64,000 nt of DNA from positions 1,263,396 through 1,327,395 of the forward strand of contig NW_012236531.1 in assembly GCF_000787575.1 (NCBI RefSeq). The letters are read 5' to 3'. Positions 1 through 9,877 of this stretch are shown piece after piece. This stretch comes from Acytostelium subglobosum LB1. Taxonomy: Eukaryota > Evosea > Eumycetozoa > Acytosteliales > Acytosteliaceae. Position numbers and translations under genes: made by a program. Numbering within the stretch: the first letter of the stretch is position 1; each line of letters opens with the position of its first letter. The notes beneath the pieces are model-generated. The model was not told the origin of the DNA. It ran no database searches and saw only the letters and a program-made list of their open reading frames with translations.

Positions 1-1609
1 TGTATGAGGCACCTCAGGCTGCCGCAACGACTACCCCAGCACCCGCCACAACCTCAGCGCCAACCACTCAGTCACCCAGCAGCACGATCTCGGCACCAGC
101 CTCATCGACGTCCAAAGCTGCAGCGCCCGGCGGCCCAGCCGCCACCGGCCAGCCACCTCGTCCCGACGGCGCTATGAACCCAGGTTTCCCACCAATGCCC
201 AACCAGCCACCCGCCGGTCAGATGCCCTACATGTTTGGCGGCGGCTACCCTCCCCAGTACGGCATGCCACCATCGGGATTCCCTCAGGGCTATCCACCAA
301 TGTACAACCCATACTACAACATGTACGGCTTCCCACACTACTCTGGCTATCCCGGCCAGCAGAACCAGCCACCAATGGGCATGCCCAACCAGCCCACGCC
401 ACCATACTTCAAGCCTCCACATCAGCAAACACCACCAACCAATGCGCCACAACATCCCGCCCCTGCCGCCGGTGCCAACGCCGTAAACAACCCATCGACC
501 AACGCCGCCACCACTCCCGCCTCCACCCAACAATCATCAAACAAACAGCCAACAACGACCACACCAGCCGCTTCTGCACCAGCCCCCGCCACCAGCCAAC
601 CAGCGACCGCCGTCCATCAACCAACCATCGCCCCATCCACCAACGCCGCCCCAGTCTCCCAACCAACATCAGCCGCCGCAGCCGTCGTCGCCGCACTCCA
701 ACAGACCGGCAGCCATCATCCAACCGCCGGCAGTGCACCACAGCCAATGGCGCCACCAGCACCCCTTCCCATCCCCGACAACGCTGCACCCTCCTCAACA
801 TCAGATCAGAAGCCAAGACAGCCAAGACCCAACTATAGAAGCAACAACCAGCAGCAAGGACAGCAAGGACAACAGGGACAACAAGGACAGCAACAGGGAC
901 AGCAACAGCAGCAACAGCCAAATAGAGGCAATGCAGGCAATGCTATGGACTCACAAAACAGATGGAAATCAAAGAGGCCTCAGATGTCGAACAATGCTCA
1001 GTCAGACTCATCGATGACCGCAGCAGGCGTCGTGGCAGCAGCCACTGGCGCCCACTCAATGAGCGGCAACCAATCGACCAACACTCCCCCAACCAGCAAG
1101 GACAGCAGCGCCATCACCACCATCACGGCACTGGCAACTACCAGAACAAGCCAGGCACGTACAAGAAGACCACAGGCCCCAAGAAGGAGCTTGAGGAGTT
1201 CAACTTTGAGGAGTCCAACATGAGGTTCGACAAGGAGAAGCTGGCCGAGGAGCTGGCCAGCACCGACGAGCACGTCGACGACCACGAGGAGGACGACGAG
1301 GAGGAGATCATCAACGGTGTGCAATCGATCCACGTGTCCACCAGCTACACGCCATCAAAGAGCTTCTTTGACAACATCTCCTGCGAGTCCCTGGACAAGC
1401 AGAACAACCAGGAGGGCAAGGCCAAGGTCACCCTTCACGACCAACGTAAGCTGGACCAAGAAACCTTTGGAATCTCATCAGTCCGTTCACATGACCATCG
1501 TCGCGGCGGCCGAGGTCAAAACCGTAGATACAACAGCTACAACAATCAGAACAGGCAACAGCAACAGCAGCAACAGCCACAGAACAAATCTCAACAAACA
1601 ACAGCCTAA
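1..1609 (+). CDS. lsm14: LSM14/Scd6/RAP55-family mRNP protein, 5'-truncated by the window, with one frame break
   Basis: Partial gene. The first residues in frame (YEAPQ) look like the end of an N-terminal LSm domain, which lies outside the window. Then comes a long Pro/Gln/Asn/Ala-rich linker, and a C-terminal block with the family's three signatures: FDF-type motif (EEFNFEESNMRFDKEKL, about 1192-1245), FFD box (YTPSKSFFDNIS, about 1345-1380) and TFG box (LDQETFG, about 1453-1473), ending in an R/G/Q/N-rich tail. The family binds mRNA and DDX6/Dcp components in P-bodies and represses translation (family knowledge). The linker is read in the frame starting at 174 and the motif block in the frame of 962. 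The switch must fall near 1084-1110, next to a run of five C, and needs one added base. No intron fits. Stop TAA at 1607-1609. Confidence 0.85.
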
Positions 1610-2155
1610 ATTTAAAGTCTTTCGACTTGGTATACAATAGCACCTCTCCATCATCACCATCACCATCAACAATCAATCAATCAATCATCACTCTCCATTA
1701 TCCATCCATCATCCATTCATCAATCACAACCTTAAATAATTAATTAACTATAATAACAACAATCATAATAATAATAATAATAATAATAAACAAACTCAAT
1801 CGTCCATTCATATTATATCTGATGATCATCGAAGTTCTGATTCATCCACCTTTTTTTCTCACAGTCTGGTGCGCTCAATCACATCGTGTGCATCGGCGTG
1901 TCAGGACGACTTTCAGACACAGCAGTTGTGTCTTGCACTTGGAAGGTGGGGAGTGGTCTCAATTCGAGCAATCTTTGAAATGAATTAATTTTGTGACACA
2001 CCAGACAACAAGCAAGCTCATAATAACTTGGGCAACGCATCGAATTGTATCATTCACACTATTCATAATTTAATATATCTACACACAAATATATAATTAT
2101 ATATATATATACTACTACATTATAAACTAACTAACTAAATAACTACTATATAATA
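1610..2155. other. Intergenic: AT-rich with an (AAT)n microsatellite and a GC-richer island
   Basis: No gene seen. Contains the 3' UTR of the LSM14 gene, an (AAT)n run at about 1766-1788, and a GC-richer island at about 1855-1990 containing a perfect 7-bp hairpin (AGACACA 1915-1921 with TGTGTCT 1927-1933). A long TA-dinucleotide tract at about 2083-2112 is the likely promoter of the following small gene. Confidence 0.6.
1766..1788. repeat. (AAT)n microsatellite
   Basis: Uninterrupted AAT trinucleotide repeat in the 3' flank of the LSM14-like gene. Confidence 0.85.
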
Positions 2156-2428
2156 ATGGGTCATCATCATCATCATCACGGTCACTATGACGTCGTCTAC
2201 ACTCAACCAGGCTACCCTGCTGGATACGTAGCTCCAATGGTTCCAATGGGAGCTCCAATGGTCTACCCACCAATGGTTGCACCAATGGCACCAATGGTCG
2301 CACCAATGGCCCCAATGGGATACCCAGGTGTTGCTCCAGTCGTCTACCCACCAGGATATATGGCACCAAACACCATCATCTACGAGCACGGTCATCATCA
2401 TCATCACCACGGCCACCACGGTTGGTAA
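2156..2428 (+). CDS. Small histidine-flanked proline/methionine-rich protein (90 aa)
   Basis: Single-exon ORF, ATG at 2156 in a good A-rich context (taataATGG), directly behind a TA-rich promoter-like tract. The protein begins MGHHHHHHGHY and ends EHGHHHHHHGHHGW, so both ends carry natural hexahistidine runs. The middle is a low-complexity repeat of PMVAPMAP and YPP/YPG units, similar in style to GYPP-rich small proteins. There is no signal peptide or TM segment. Histidine runs suggest metal or pH-dependent binding, but that is inference; I do not recognise a named family. The start is not in doubt because the repeat fills the frame and the stop is followed by AT-rich DNA. A poly(A) signal AATAAA lies at 2782, so the 3' UTR may be long. 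Confidence 0.7.
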   Translation: MGHHHHHHGHYDVVYTQPGYPAGYVAPMVPMGAPMVYPPMVAPMAPMVAPMAPMGYPGVAPVVYPPGYMAPNTIIYEHGHHHHHHGHHGW

Positions 2429-3286
2429 ATCAGCGTCCCCATGTAGTGTAGCAACAACATGTAGGGTGGACATAACATCCCACCTAAAAAGAGATAGATA
2501 TACTGGAACGCGTCCATTCAATCAATCAATCTTATATCTTATATAATCAAACAAACAAAAATATATATATAATCAACAACAACAACAACTGCGCTGGCGT
2601 TGTCTTGCTGCTCCTACTTTAAGACTACGTATCCCCAAATACCTCCTCACCAAGGTGGTCCTTCTTTCCTTCGTGTGTCGCCCAATCAAAGACACAGCAG
2701 CAGGGAGGATGTCTGGGTCTGGTCGACCAGCCCGCCACCCTCTCTACACTTTCCTCCTTCTACTTCCTACCCTTTTTGTACAATAAAGAGTATTTATTTA
2801 TCTCTCTAAACTAAGACTTTCTCTCTTTCTCTCTTGTTCTCTTTCTCTTTACTTCTAAATTGAGTGAGTGCTACACAACAATAGGTGATGGTATCATGAC
2901 GAGGGTTGATCAGTCACGCACGAGGCAAGTAGGGACCACCACAGCGATGCTATCAGATTTTCACACCTTTGCAAGGTGTTGGAAGTTGTTGCTTTTCCAA
3001 CCTGGGTGGGTCACAACAACATTGATGCAGAAAGGAACGGACACATTCCTTATTGTCACTTATACAAATACATTCATTCAAACATATAATTACACACATC
3101 AAACATATTTATCTTTACAAAATATTGTATATTTACATTTTAAATCATCCATCCCAACTGACCAACTGACCAACTGACTTGACTGACTTGACTGATTGAG
3201 TGTCGAGGCTAGGTGATGGTGTGGAGGGATAAGCCCTCCTTTGACCATTCAATCAATCATTCGATCATTCAATCAATCAATCAAAT
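2429..3286. other. Intergenic with GC-richer islands; no supported gene
   Basis: Holds the probable 3' UTR of the histidine-flanked gene up to an AATAAA at 2782-2787, a CT-rich tract at 2815-2850, and a GC-richer stretch at about 2860-3060. Short open frames here (about 2600-2809 and 2860-3177) lack codon bias and family resemblance. The last 60 nt before 3287 are TCAA/ATTC repeats typical of dictyostelid 5' flanks. Confidence 0.5.
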
Positions 3287-5206
3287 ATGATGGATATCAC
3301 TTATAAGAGAGTGGCACATAATGGACGAATGGTACTTCAATTGTTTCTGTTGATGATGTCACTACAACGATATATTGGCGGTGTTGGATTGGCCAATGGC
3401 ATGACTTATCAAGACCAAGATATAACATTCACTGGACATACATATCTAATAAGCAGGTTTGGCTTCAACAGTGGTGGATCATTTCAAATCAATGCTACAA
3501 TCAACTCGCCAATGCCAATGTCCATGTCCAACTTCAACAACAACAACGTGGCGGGATCCACTGGCGGGATCAACTTTGGATTCATTACACTATGGGTGTG
3601 CCAAGACAATGACTATCAGAGTCTGATTGGATCGTCGTCCGACAGCGATGTCGAGAGCCACCTCTGTGGGAACCCAGCTGCAGGTGAATGTGTCGTGCGG
3701 AACATGACCATTGGTCAATCATTCAGCTACTCTGATACAATTACCACATCAGACCTATATCGATTCATTCTTCTCAAGTGTAACTCATCCAACAGTGTCG
3801 ATATGACGCTGGACTATCAATTCATCAACCCTGGTGGACATCATCTCTCTCGGGGATCCATCCAACTCGTGTCACTCTATCTCTCAACCATCATACTACT
3901 CTCCATCCTCCTTACATTCTATATTCTCTACTGTCTACTACATAGACAACATGTAAATTTCATCCATCATGTCATTGGTATGTTATTTTATTGTCCAAGG
4001 TCTTGCCCGATGTCCATCTGGAATCATTCCATAAACTAACATCATTCCCTCCAAATGTCAATGGATCCATTCCACTCGCTCAATCAATCACTCACATCAA
4101 TCAATCAAACAATGGATCACTCAATCATTCAATCACAATCTGGAACCATTCCACTCACTCACTCAATCACGATCATCAATCCGATCAATCAAACTCAGGC
4201 TTCGTCGTATTACTTCGCTTGATATTGGTAATGTTAACATATATATATTATAACATTGCTGATAGTGAAGGATACTTCAATGTTCCAATCAAGTACATGG
4301 TCAACTTGTTCTTCTCTTTCGCCGAATCAGTATTCTTTGGTGCACTGTTATTGTTGTCCAAAGGTTGGAAGATAACAAGAGCCACTATATCAGTTGGTGA
4401 GACACGTATGATTGGTGTCATAATGATCATGCTCATCTCAGTATTACTATTCTTTAGTTTCTACAATGACATCTATTACTTCCTAAGTCTAATGATACTC
4501 TACTTCTTCATGATGCCCAAACTCTTTACCAACTTTACCAAGAATCTGCGGAAGCTCGAGCGTCACATAACATTGGCAAGGTATGTTCATCAATCAAATA
4601 TGGAATCATTCCATCACTCACTCACTCACTCATGCCAATCAAACAGACTCACTGGTAATGCTCGATCAAGTATTATATGTAATACAAAGAAGAAGGCATT
4701 CATATATTTGCGATCAGCTGTTATTGTATATCTTGGAGGTATATTGTTGACCAACAGTATGCGCATCATCATGGTTTGGTTCTTATATTGGACGACATTT
4801 TGTGTTTCCGAACCCATGACAATCCTTATGCTAGGCTTCCTCTGCGTCACATTTAGACCATTCCGAAGCAACACAATCTTCATTGGGTATGTCCATGTCA
4901 TCCATCCATCCACTCATCCATCAACATCCACGTCCTAACATCCATCCTCGCATCACTCCAACAAATTAATTAAGTTCAAACATGGACCACATTAATATAG
5001 ACGACATAACTAGGAGTATTGCCGAGTTGACTGGATCTAATGAATTGGATCCATTGACAGTATCTAGTTTGCTCGATGTAAATAGTTTCAATGCCAACAG
5101 TTGTATAATAGTCCAGTATCCAGGTGACCGAGCACCATCAGTCGGTGTATCCGAGAGTGCCATCGCACTCAGCGCACGGACCAACATCAACAACAAGTTA
5201 AGATAA
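3287..5206 (+). CDS. Seven-transmembrane GOST-like protein (GPR180/TMEM145 type), 514 aa, 4 exons
   Basis: Exons 3287-3977, 4199-4580, 4647-4886 and 4975-5206 join in frame. Layout: N-terminal hydrophobic signal (about residues 14-36); extracellular domain with the family-type phrase RFGFNSGGSFQINATI, paired cysteines and NxT/S sites; then seven membrane segments. TM1 is at the end of exon 1 (LVSLYLSTIILLSILLTFYI), followed by LLRLILVML, a segment ending LLLLSKGWKITR (a hallmark-like phrase after TM3), two close segments in exon 2, then two in exon 3. The cytoplasmic tail of about 75 aa is Ser/Asn-rich. GOST proteins act in Golgi/endosomal trafficking or as orphan receptors (family knowledge). 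Introns 1 and 2 carry the TGGAATCATTCCA palindrome. Family assignment is from topology and short motifs, so a more distant 7TM family is possible. Confidence 0.7.
4019..4031. repeat. TGGAATCATTCCA palindrome in intron 1 of the GOST-like gene
   Basis: Exact 13-mer, 41 nt past the donor; followed in the same intron by the variants TGGATCCATTCCA and TGGAACCATTCCA. Confidence 0.9.
4601..4613. repeat. TGGAATCATTCCA palindrome in intron 2 of the GOST-like gene
   Basis: Exact copy, 20 nt past the donor at 4581. Confidence 0.9.
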
Positions 5207-5374
5207 GATAAGATCAATCAAGATATGATTGGTCTTATACAATAAAATGGTCACCTTTCAAGCTCTCCCCTGTATTCCATATTTTGACTGATCAGTCGAG
5301 TCGGTGCACTGGCTGATCATTCAATCACGTGATCATTCATTCATTCATTCACACAATCGATCAACTGACTAAAG

Positions 5375-7017
5375 ATGGATATAAGCGATCAACAACTTGG
5401 ACAACAATACCCATTCTTTGTTGCTATACATATTGGCGCTGGCTTCCATTCACATAAGTTGACAAAGGCTTATAGAGCATCTATTGATACGTGTCTTAAG
5501 AATGTTGTTCAACAAGTACATTCATCAATAAGACAACAGTTGTCAACTGTTAATGAGACAATGAGATCAACAACAAGTATAACAAACATGGATGCTGTTA
5601 CAATATGTGAGATGGCAATCACGTCACTTGAAGACGACCCACTCACCAACGCTGGCAAAGGATCAAGTCTCAACCAAGATGGTCAAGTACAATGTGACGC
5701 AAGCATAATGGATGGGTCATTCATATGTCAATGTCATAACAACTGCTTCAACAATGATGATCGGACTCAAACATATACCCTGGCAACTCAATCATCAAGT
5801 TCATCAATGTTGTGTGGCGGTGGATGTTGGGCTGGTGTTGGCGCAGTCAATGGAGTGTGCAATCCAATCAAGGCAGCTGGAGCAATGCTGAGGAAACAGA
5901 GAGAGAAGGGACATTATAAGTCATTGGGTCGTATTAGACCATTGATGTTGGTGGCCGATGGAGCAAAGGAGTGGGCTTCCAATCATGGTGTGGACACATA
6001 TGATAAGGACTCGATGATGGGTGATCCACTGATCACTCAACAATCCAACATCACCTACATGAATCATAACAGTCGATTAGAGTTACATCGACATACCAAG
6101 CATCAACAACAATACACTGATGAGCAGTACTACTACTATGATGACAATGAACAACAAGTTGATGATCAAGAATCTCAACATGGCGTTGAGGACGATGAAT
6201 CATTGATGTATGACACTGTTGGAGCAATTGTTGTGGATTGGAATGGACATGTGGCGGCTGGTGTATCGAGTGGAGGCATATCATTGAAGCATCCTGGAAG
6301 AGTTGGTGAGGCTGCCTTATTTGGAAGTGGATGTTGGGCTCAAGATGAGTTGGTAATCAAGCGTACCTCATCAGGTGATGGTACATCAACAACATTGTCC
6401 ATTCCAGGTGTGGCATGTAGTACAACTGGTATGGTATCACTCATGGTCATTCAATTAATCAATGGCACTAACTCGATCGATCAATCAAACAAACAGGAGT
6501 TGGAGAACAAATAATGAGAGGATTGATGGCTAAAGAGTGTTGTGCGAGGATGGTTGACAAAGGATATGCAGACCTTGCCGTCAAGTCATACTTTGAGGAT
6601 GAGTTCCTATCACACAAGGATTGCTTCTCATATCTCGGTGGACATATCTCATCATTATCATCAACAACATCAAAGTCCCAACAACAACATCAACAACAAC
6701 AAAGAGTTGTTGGAGTTGGAGATGAAGTTGAAGAAGCAGAAGATGTTGATGATGAAGAGGAGGAGTATATGTCAAATAATGTAATATATAGTGGAGATGA
6801 GAGATTGGCAGGATTGATAGCAGCAACAAAGATTACTAATGAGGATGGTAGGATGGTAGTGGAACTAGTATGGTGCCATTCAACTGATAGTATGGCACTT
6901 GGTTATATATCATCTGGCGATCAATTCAAAGAACATTCAATAATTTCAAGACTGACCTCTACATCAGCTACTCGAGGTCATTGTATAGAGATATCATCAA
7001 AGAGAATAAAGTTGTAG
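5375..7017 (+). CDS. tasp1: Taspase 1 (threonine aspartase), 524 aa, 2 exons
   Basis: Exons 5375-6428 and 6497-7017, with intron GTATGG...CAG. The N-terminal nucleophile hydrolase fold is clear: AIHIGAG near residue 20, DDPLTNAGKGSSLN about 90-105, GVGAVNGVCNPIKAA and GRIRPLMLVADGAKEW, then YDTVGAIVVD. The Thr of DTVGAI (about residue 281) is the expected autocleavage site and new N-terminal nucleophile. After it come AGVSSGGISLKHPGRVGEAALFGSGCWA and, across the intron, STTGVGEQIMRGLMAKECC. The C-terminal WCHSTDSMALGYIS matches the family end. Taspase cleaves nuclear regulators such as MLL and TFIIA in animals (family knowledge). An acidic, Q/Y/D-rich insertion of about 45 residues lies just before the catalytic Thr, and a second low-complexity insertion (Q/E/D) lies in the beta subunit. 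Confidence 0.93.
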
Positions 7018-7135
7018 TTGTCTGTGCGTGAATGAATGAGTTGAGTTGAATCGAATGAATGAACTCGACCCCCAAAATGAAGTTGTCTTTTGATGACATG
7101 CACATGTGTATAACTAGATAGTAGGATAGGATAGG

Positions 7136-9798
7136 ATGGAGTCAATGCTCACAGTGAATGACTATGTGAATAGGATAACACAGTATTATGTTGTACCTCC
7201 ATCAACTACGACAACGACGACATCATTCAATTATAACTTATATGAAGCAAAGACACAATGTATATTAGCTCAATCATTATTCAAAGATCATCAAGATCAC
7301 CTGTTAGTATGTTCAATCACCTCTTCTTGAGAGCCCTGCCGCAACACGTTAGTTAACATACATGTCGCGACATATAGATACATCACTATTTTATATCCAT
7401 ACTGGAAAGGGACACTGATGCTTCACTGGCATTGTACTGGAAGTTGTAGGTTGAGAGGTTCATAAGCCAACTTTAGTGTACTCACTAACAATCAATCAAT
7501 CAACCAATCATAACGATGTGATCAGACTGAATAATGATCATTATGATGACTTGATTAGATACTATCTTGTCAAGCATCTTTCAAACGATATCAAACAATC
7601 AGAGTACTACTCTGCTGTTAATAATGCAACGATCAATGTTCAGACTCAATCTCAGACGACACAACAACAACAACCTTTGTTTGACATTGGAGCACTGTTG
7701 ATCAACTTGAGACAACATCACAATGATAATGGATACATTGATCGATATGAACAGATGTCATACATGCTTGATCACTTCAATCCACTCACTTTGCTAAAGG
7801 CACCCGATGAGCTACTCACAGTCTACATAAGATGCTGTAAACTATTGGACGACATTGGACTTCAACGCTACTCAATGCTCATCTACCTTCTCATGCGAGC
7901 CAAGAGCATTCCAATGAATACCAATCTCTGGGTATGTATGATTGATTGATCGATTGATGAGTGTCAAGGACCTAACCCGTTGGAACCATCCCACTCAATC
8001 TTAGATCAATGGCATTCGATCAATTGTGTCATTCAAACAGAATCATGTTGGAAAGAGTGATACAATAATGTATCGTGATGTACTGCTAAAGATCATCAAT
8101 TGGTACTGCCTGCCAGAGATATTCAGTGTGGACCGTCAGTTGTTTGAGGAGAGTAACTGTGGCATCAAGAGGATTGAGTTGATTGAGCTGTGTTGGAGAT
8201 ACACTGTCACGAGACCAATGATCACTATGGAGTCGGTGCTGGACATTCAGCGCTTCCTTCAACAGTTGGCCGACAGCGACACGTCGTCCAAGCCTCGTCT
8301 GGTAATCGACCTCGTGCACAATGTGGACAACGTTCGAAATGATTACTTTGAGCGATTGAACAAGGATGATGACGCCGACCACGACTATGACTATGAGATC
8401 GAGCTGGGCATTTACTGTCTCACCACAACATTCTATCTCAGTGCCTATCGTTACTTCAAGTTCCTCATCACTGGTACCACGGTAATCACACAGAAGCATA
8501 CAGGAGAGAGTGTTGGTAACTCTGGAAACAGTGGCAATGTTGGCAACACAGACAACACATTGATATTTGATATCAACTCTGTGCCATTATACATGCTCAC
8601 ACATCAAGTGCTGTACTACTCGAATGCCAACGAGTTATTTGTGGACAAGTACAACTCAATCTCTTACAACAAACAGATGAATGAGGCCATTCGCTATCTG
8701 ACACTATGCATGGACAGCTACAGCGACCTCAATCAAGACCCCTGGAAGGATCGCTACAAGGAGCTGTCCGAGACCTGGAGCGATCCAGAGTTCTATTGGA
8801 TGAGCACAAGCTTGGCAGACTGTCACTACTATTATGTACGTGTATCCAATCAATCAATTAATCAATCGTTCAATCAATCACATCATTCTAACATTGCACT
8901 CCACAACAGGAGTCATACTCAACATCTTTGAGCTTCTACAAGAAGATCAAGCAACAACTCTCTGGCTTCTCAACGAGGACATTGTTGCCGTTGCCTGGAA
9001 ACAGGATGGTGTCATTCGATCCCACGGACGACTTGTGGGTAAACAGATTGTTCTTGCATATTGCAATGACCAATCACTCAGAGATTGAATCATCCATTCG
9101 ATATCTGCTCGAGGTGCTCATATCGATACCACTTGCAGACTTCCTGCCACCCACAAGTCAATCACTCCACACGATTAAGCCATACTTCGCACCGTTCACA
9201 CAGCAAGAGATAACATTCTGGTGCATAGATTCATTGGCAGCATGCTACGAGCGACTGGGCATGGTTGGTGAGATGACTGTACTCTATCAATGTTACTGGC
9301 AGTACTATAGACCACGATTCCAAATGATCGTCTACGAGATACAAAAGAGTGGCTCAACATCAATTGGTCGACCCCTGACTATAAGCCCACCTTTGGTGGA
9401 TTTGGACAAAGATGGACTACCCTTATCAAACATATCCAAGAAGGATCTCCAGAAGGGATTCTTCTTCCCAAGGTTCTTTGAGTACATCATAAGTATGTTG
9501 GATCATCATCCTAGTCGGACCAGGATCAATCACTCACTAACATACAATCAATCACATTATAGATATTGACATGTTGGAGGAGTTTAGTTTGTTGTTGAAC
9601 CAAGGATATAGATTGGACATATTACAAGGTGCCAAGGCGAATGTTCCAAACAAGGAGTTGCTGATGATCATCGAGCAACATATCACTTCATCAACCAAAC
9701 GTAGTGATATATCTCTGTCACAATTACTAAACAAATTCTTTGTGGAGGAGCTGGAGCACTTCACAGCCAAGCAACAGAATAAAATGACCGATGACTGA
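7136..9798 (+). CDS. Probable Integrator subunit 8-like helical-repeat protein, 740 aa, 5 exons
   Basis: Exons 7136-7302, 7526-7931, 8005-8835, 8910-9492 and 9563-9798 join in frame; the first intron (GTTAGT...CAG) is the least certain. The product is all-helical with TPR-like repeats. The C-terminal half recalls INTS8 in order and spacing: WMSTSLADCHYYYES (compare a WLIIQADIYF-type block), ITFWCIDSLAACYERLGM followed by VLYQCYWQYY, and FFEYIINIDMLEEFSLLL near the end. INTS8 scaffolds PP2A on the Integrator complex that attenuates Pol II (family knowledge). The human protein is about 995 aa, so this one is shorter. The match is from remembered pattern only. Alternatives are another TPR/HEAT scaffold. 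It converges on the UTP25 gene with only 79 bp between stop codons. Confidence 0.55.
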
Positions 9799-9877
9799 AG
9801 ACACCCTCCTCTTAGAGTTATGGTCATCTATCGAGCACTTCATCAATGTTATCCGGAGGTATACTTTATTGGATTAG

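Noticed and set aside
2135-2521. 128-codon minus-strand frame over the His-flanked gene
   Set aside because: Antisense of CAT/CAC repeats; the promoter-like tract and ATG context support the plus strand.
7476-7525. Extension of exon 2 of the INTS8-like gene upstream to 7476
   Set aside because: This part encodes TCAA-repeat residues and its acceptor would break the phase with exon 1; the acceptor at 7524-7525 keeps frame.
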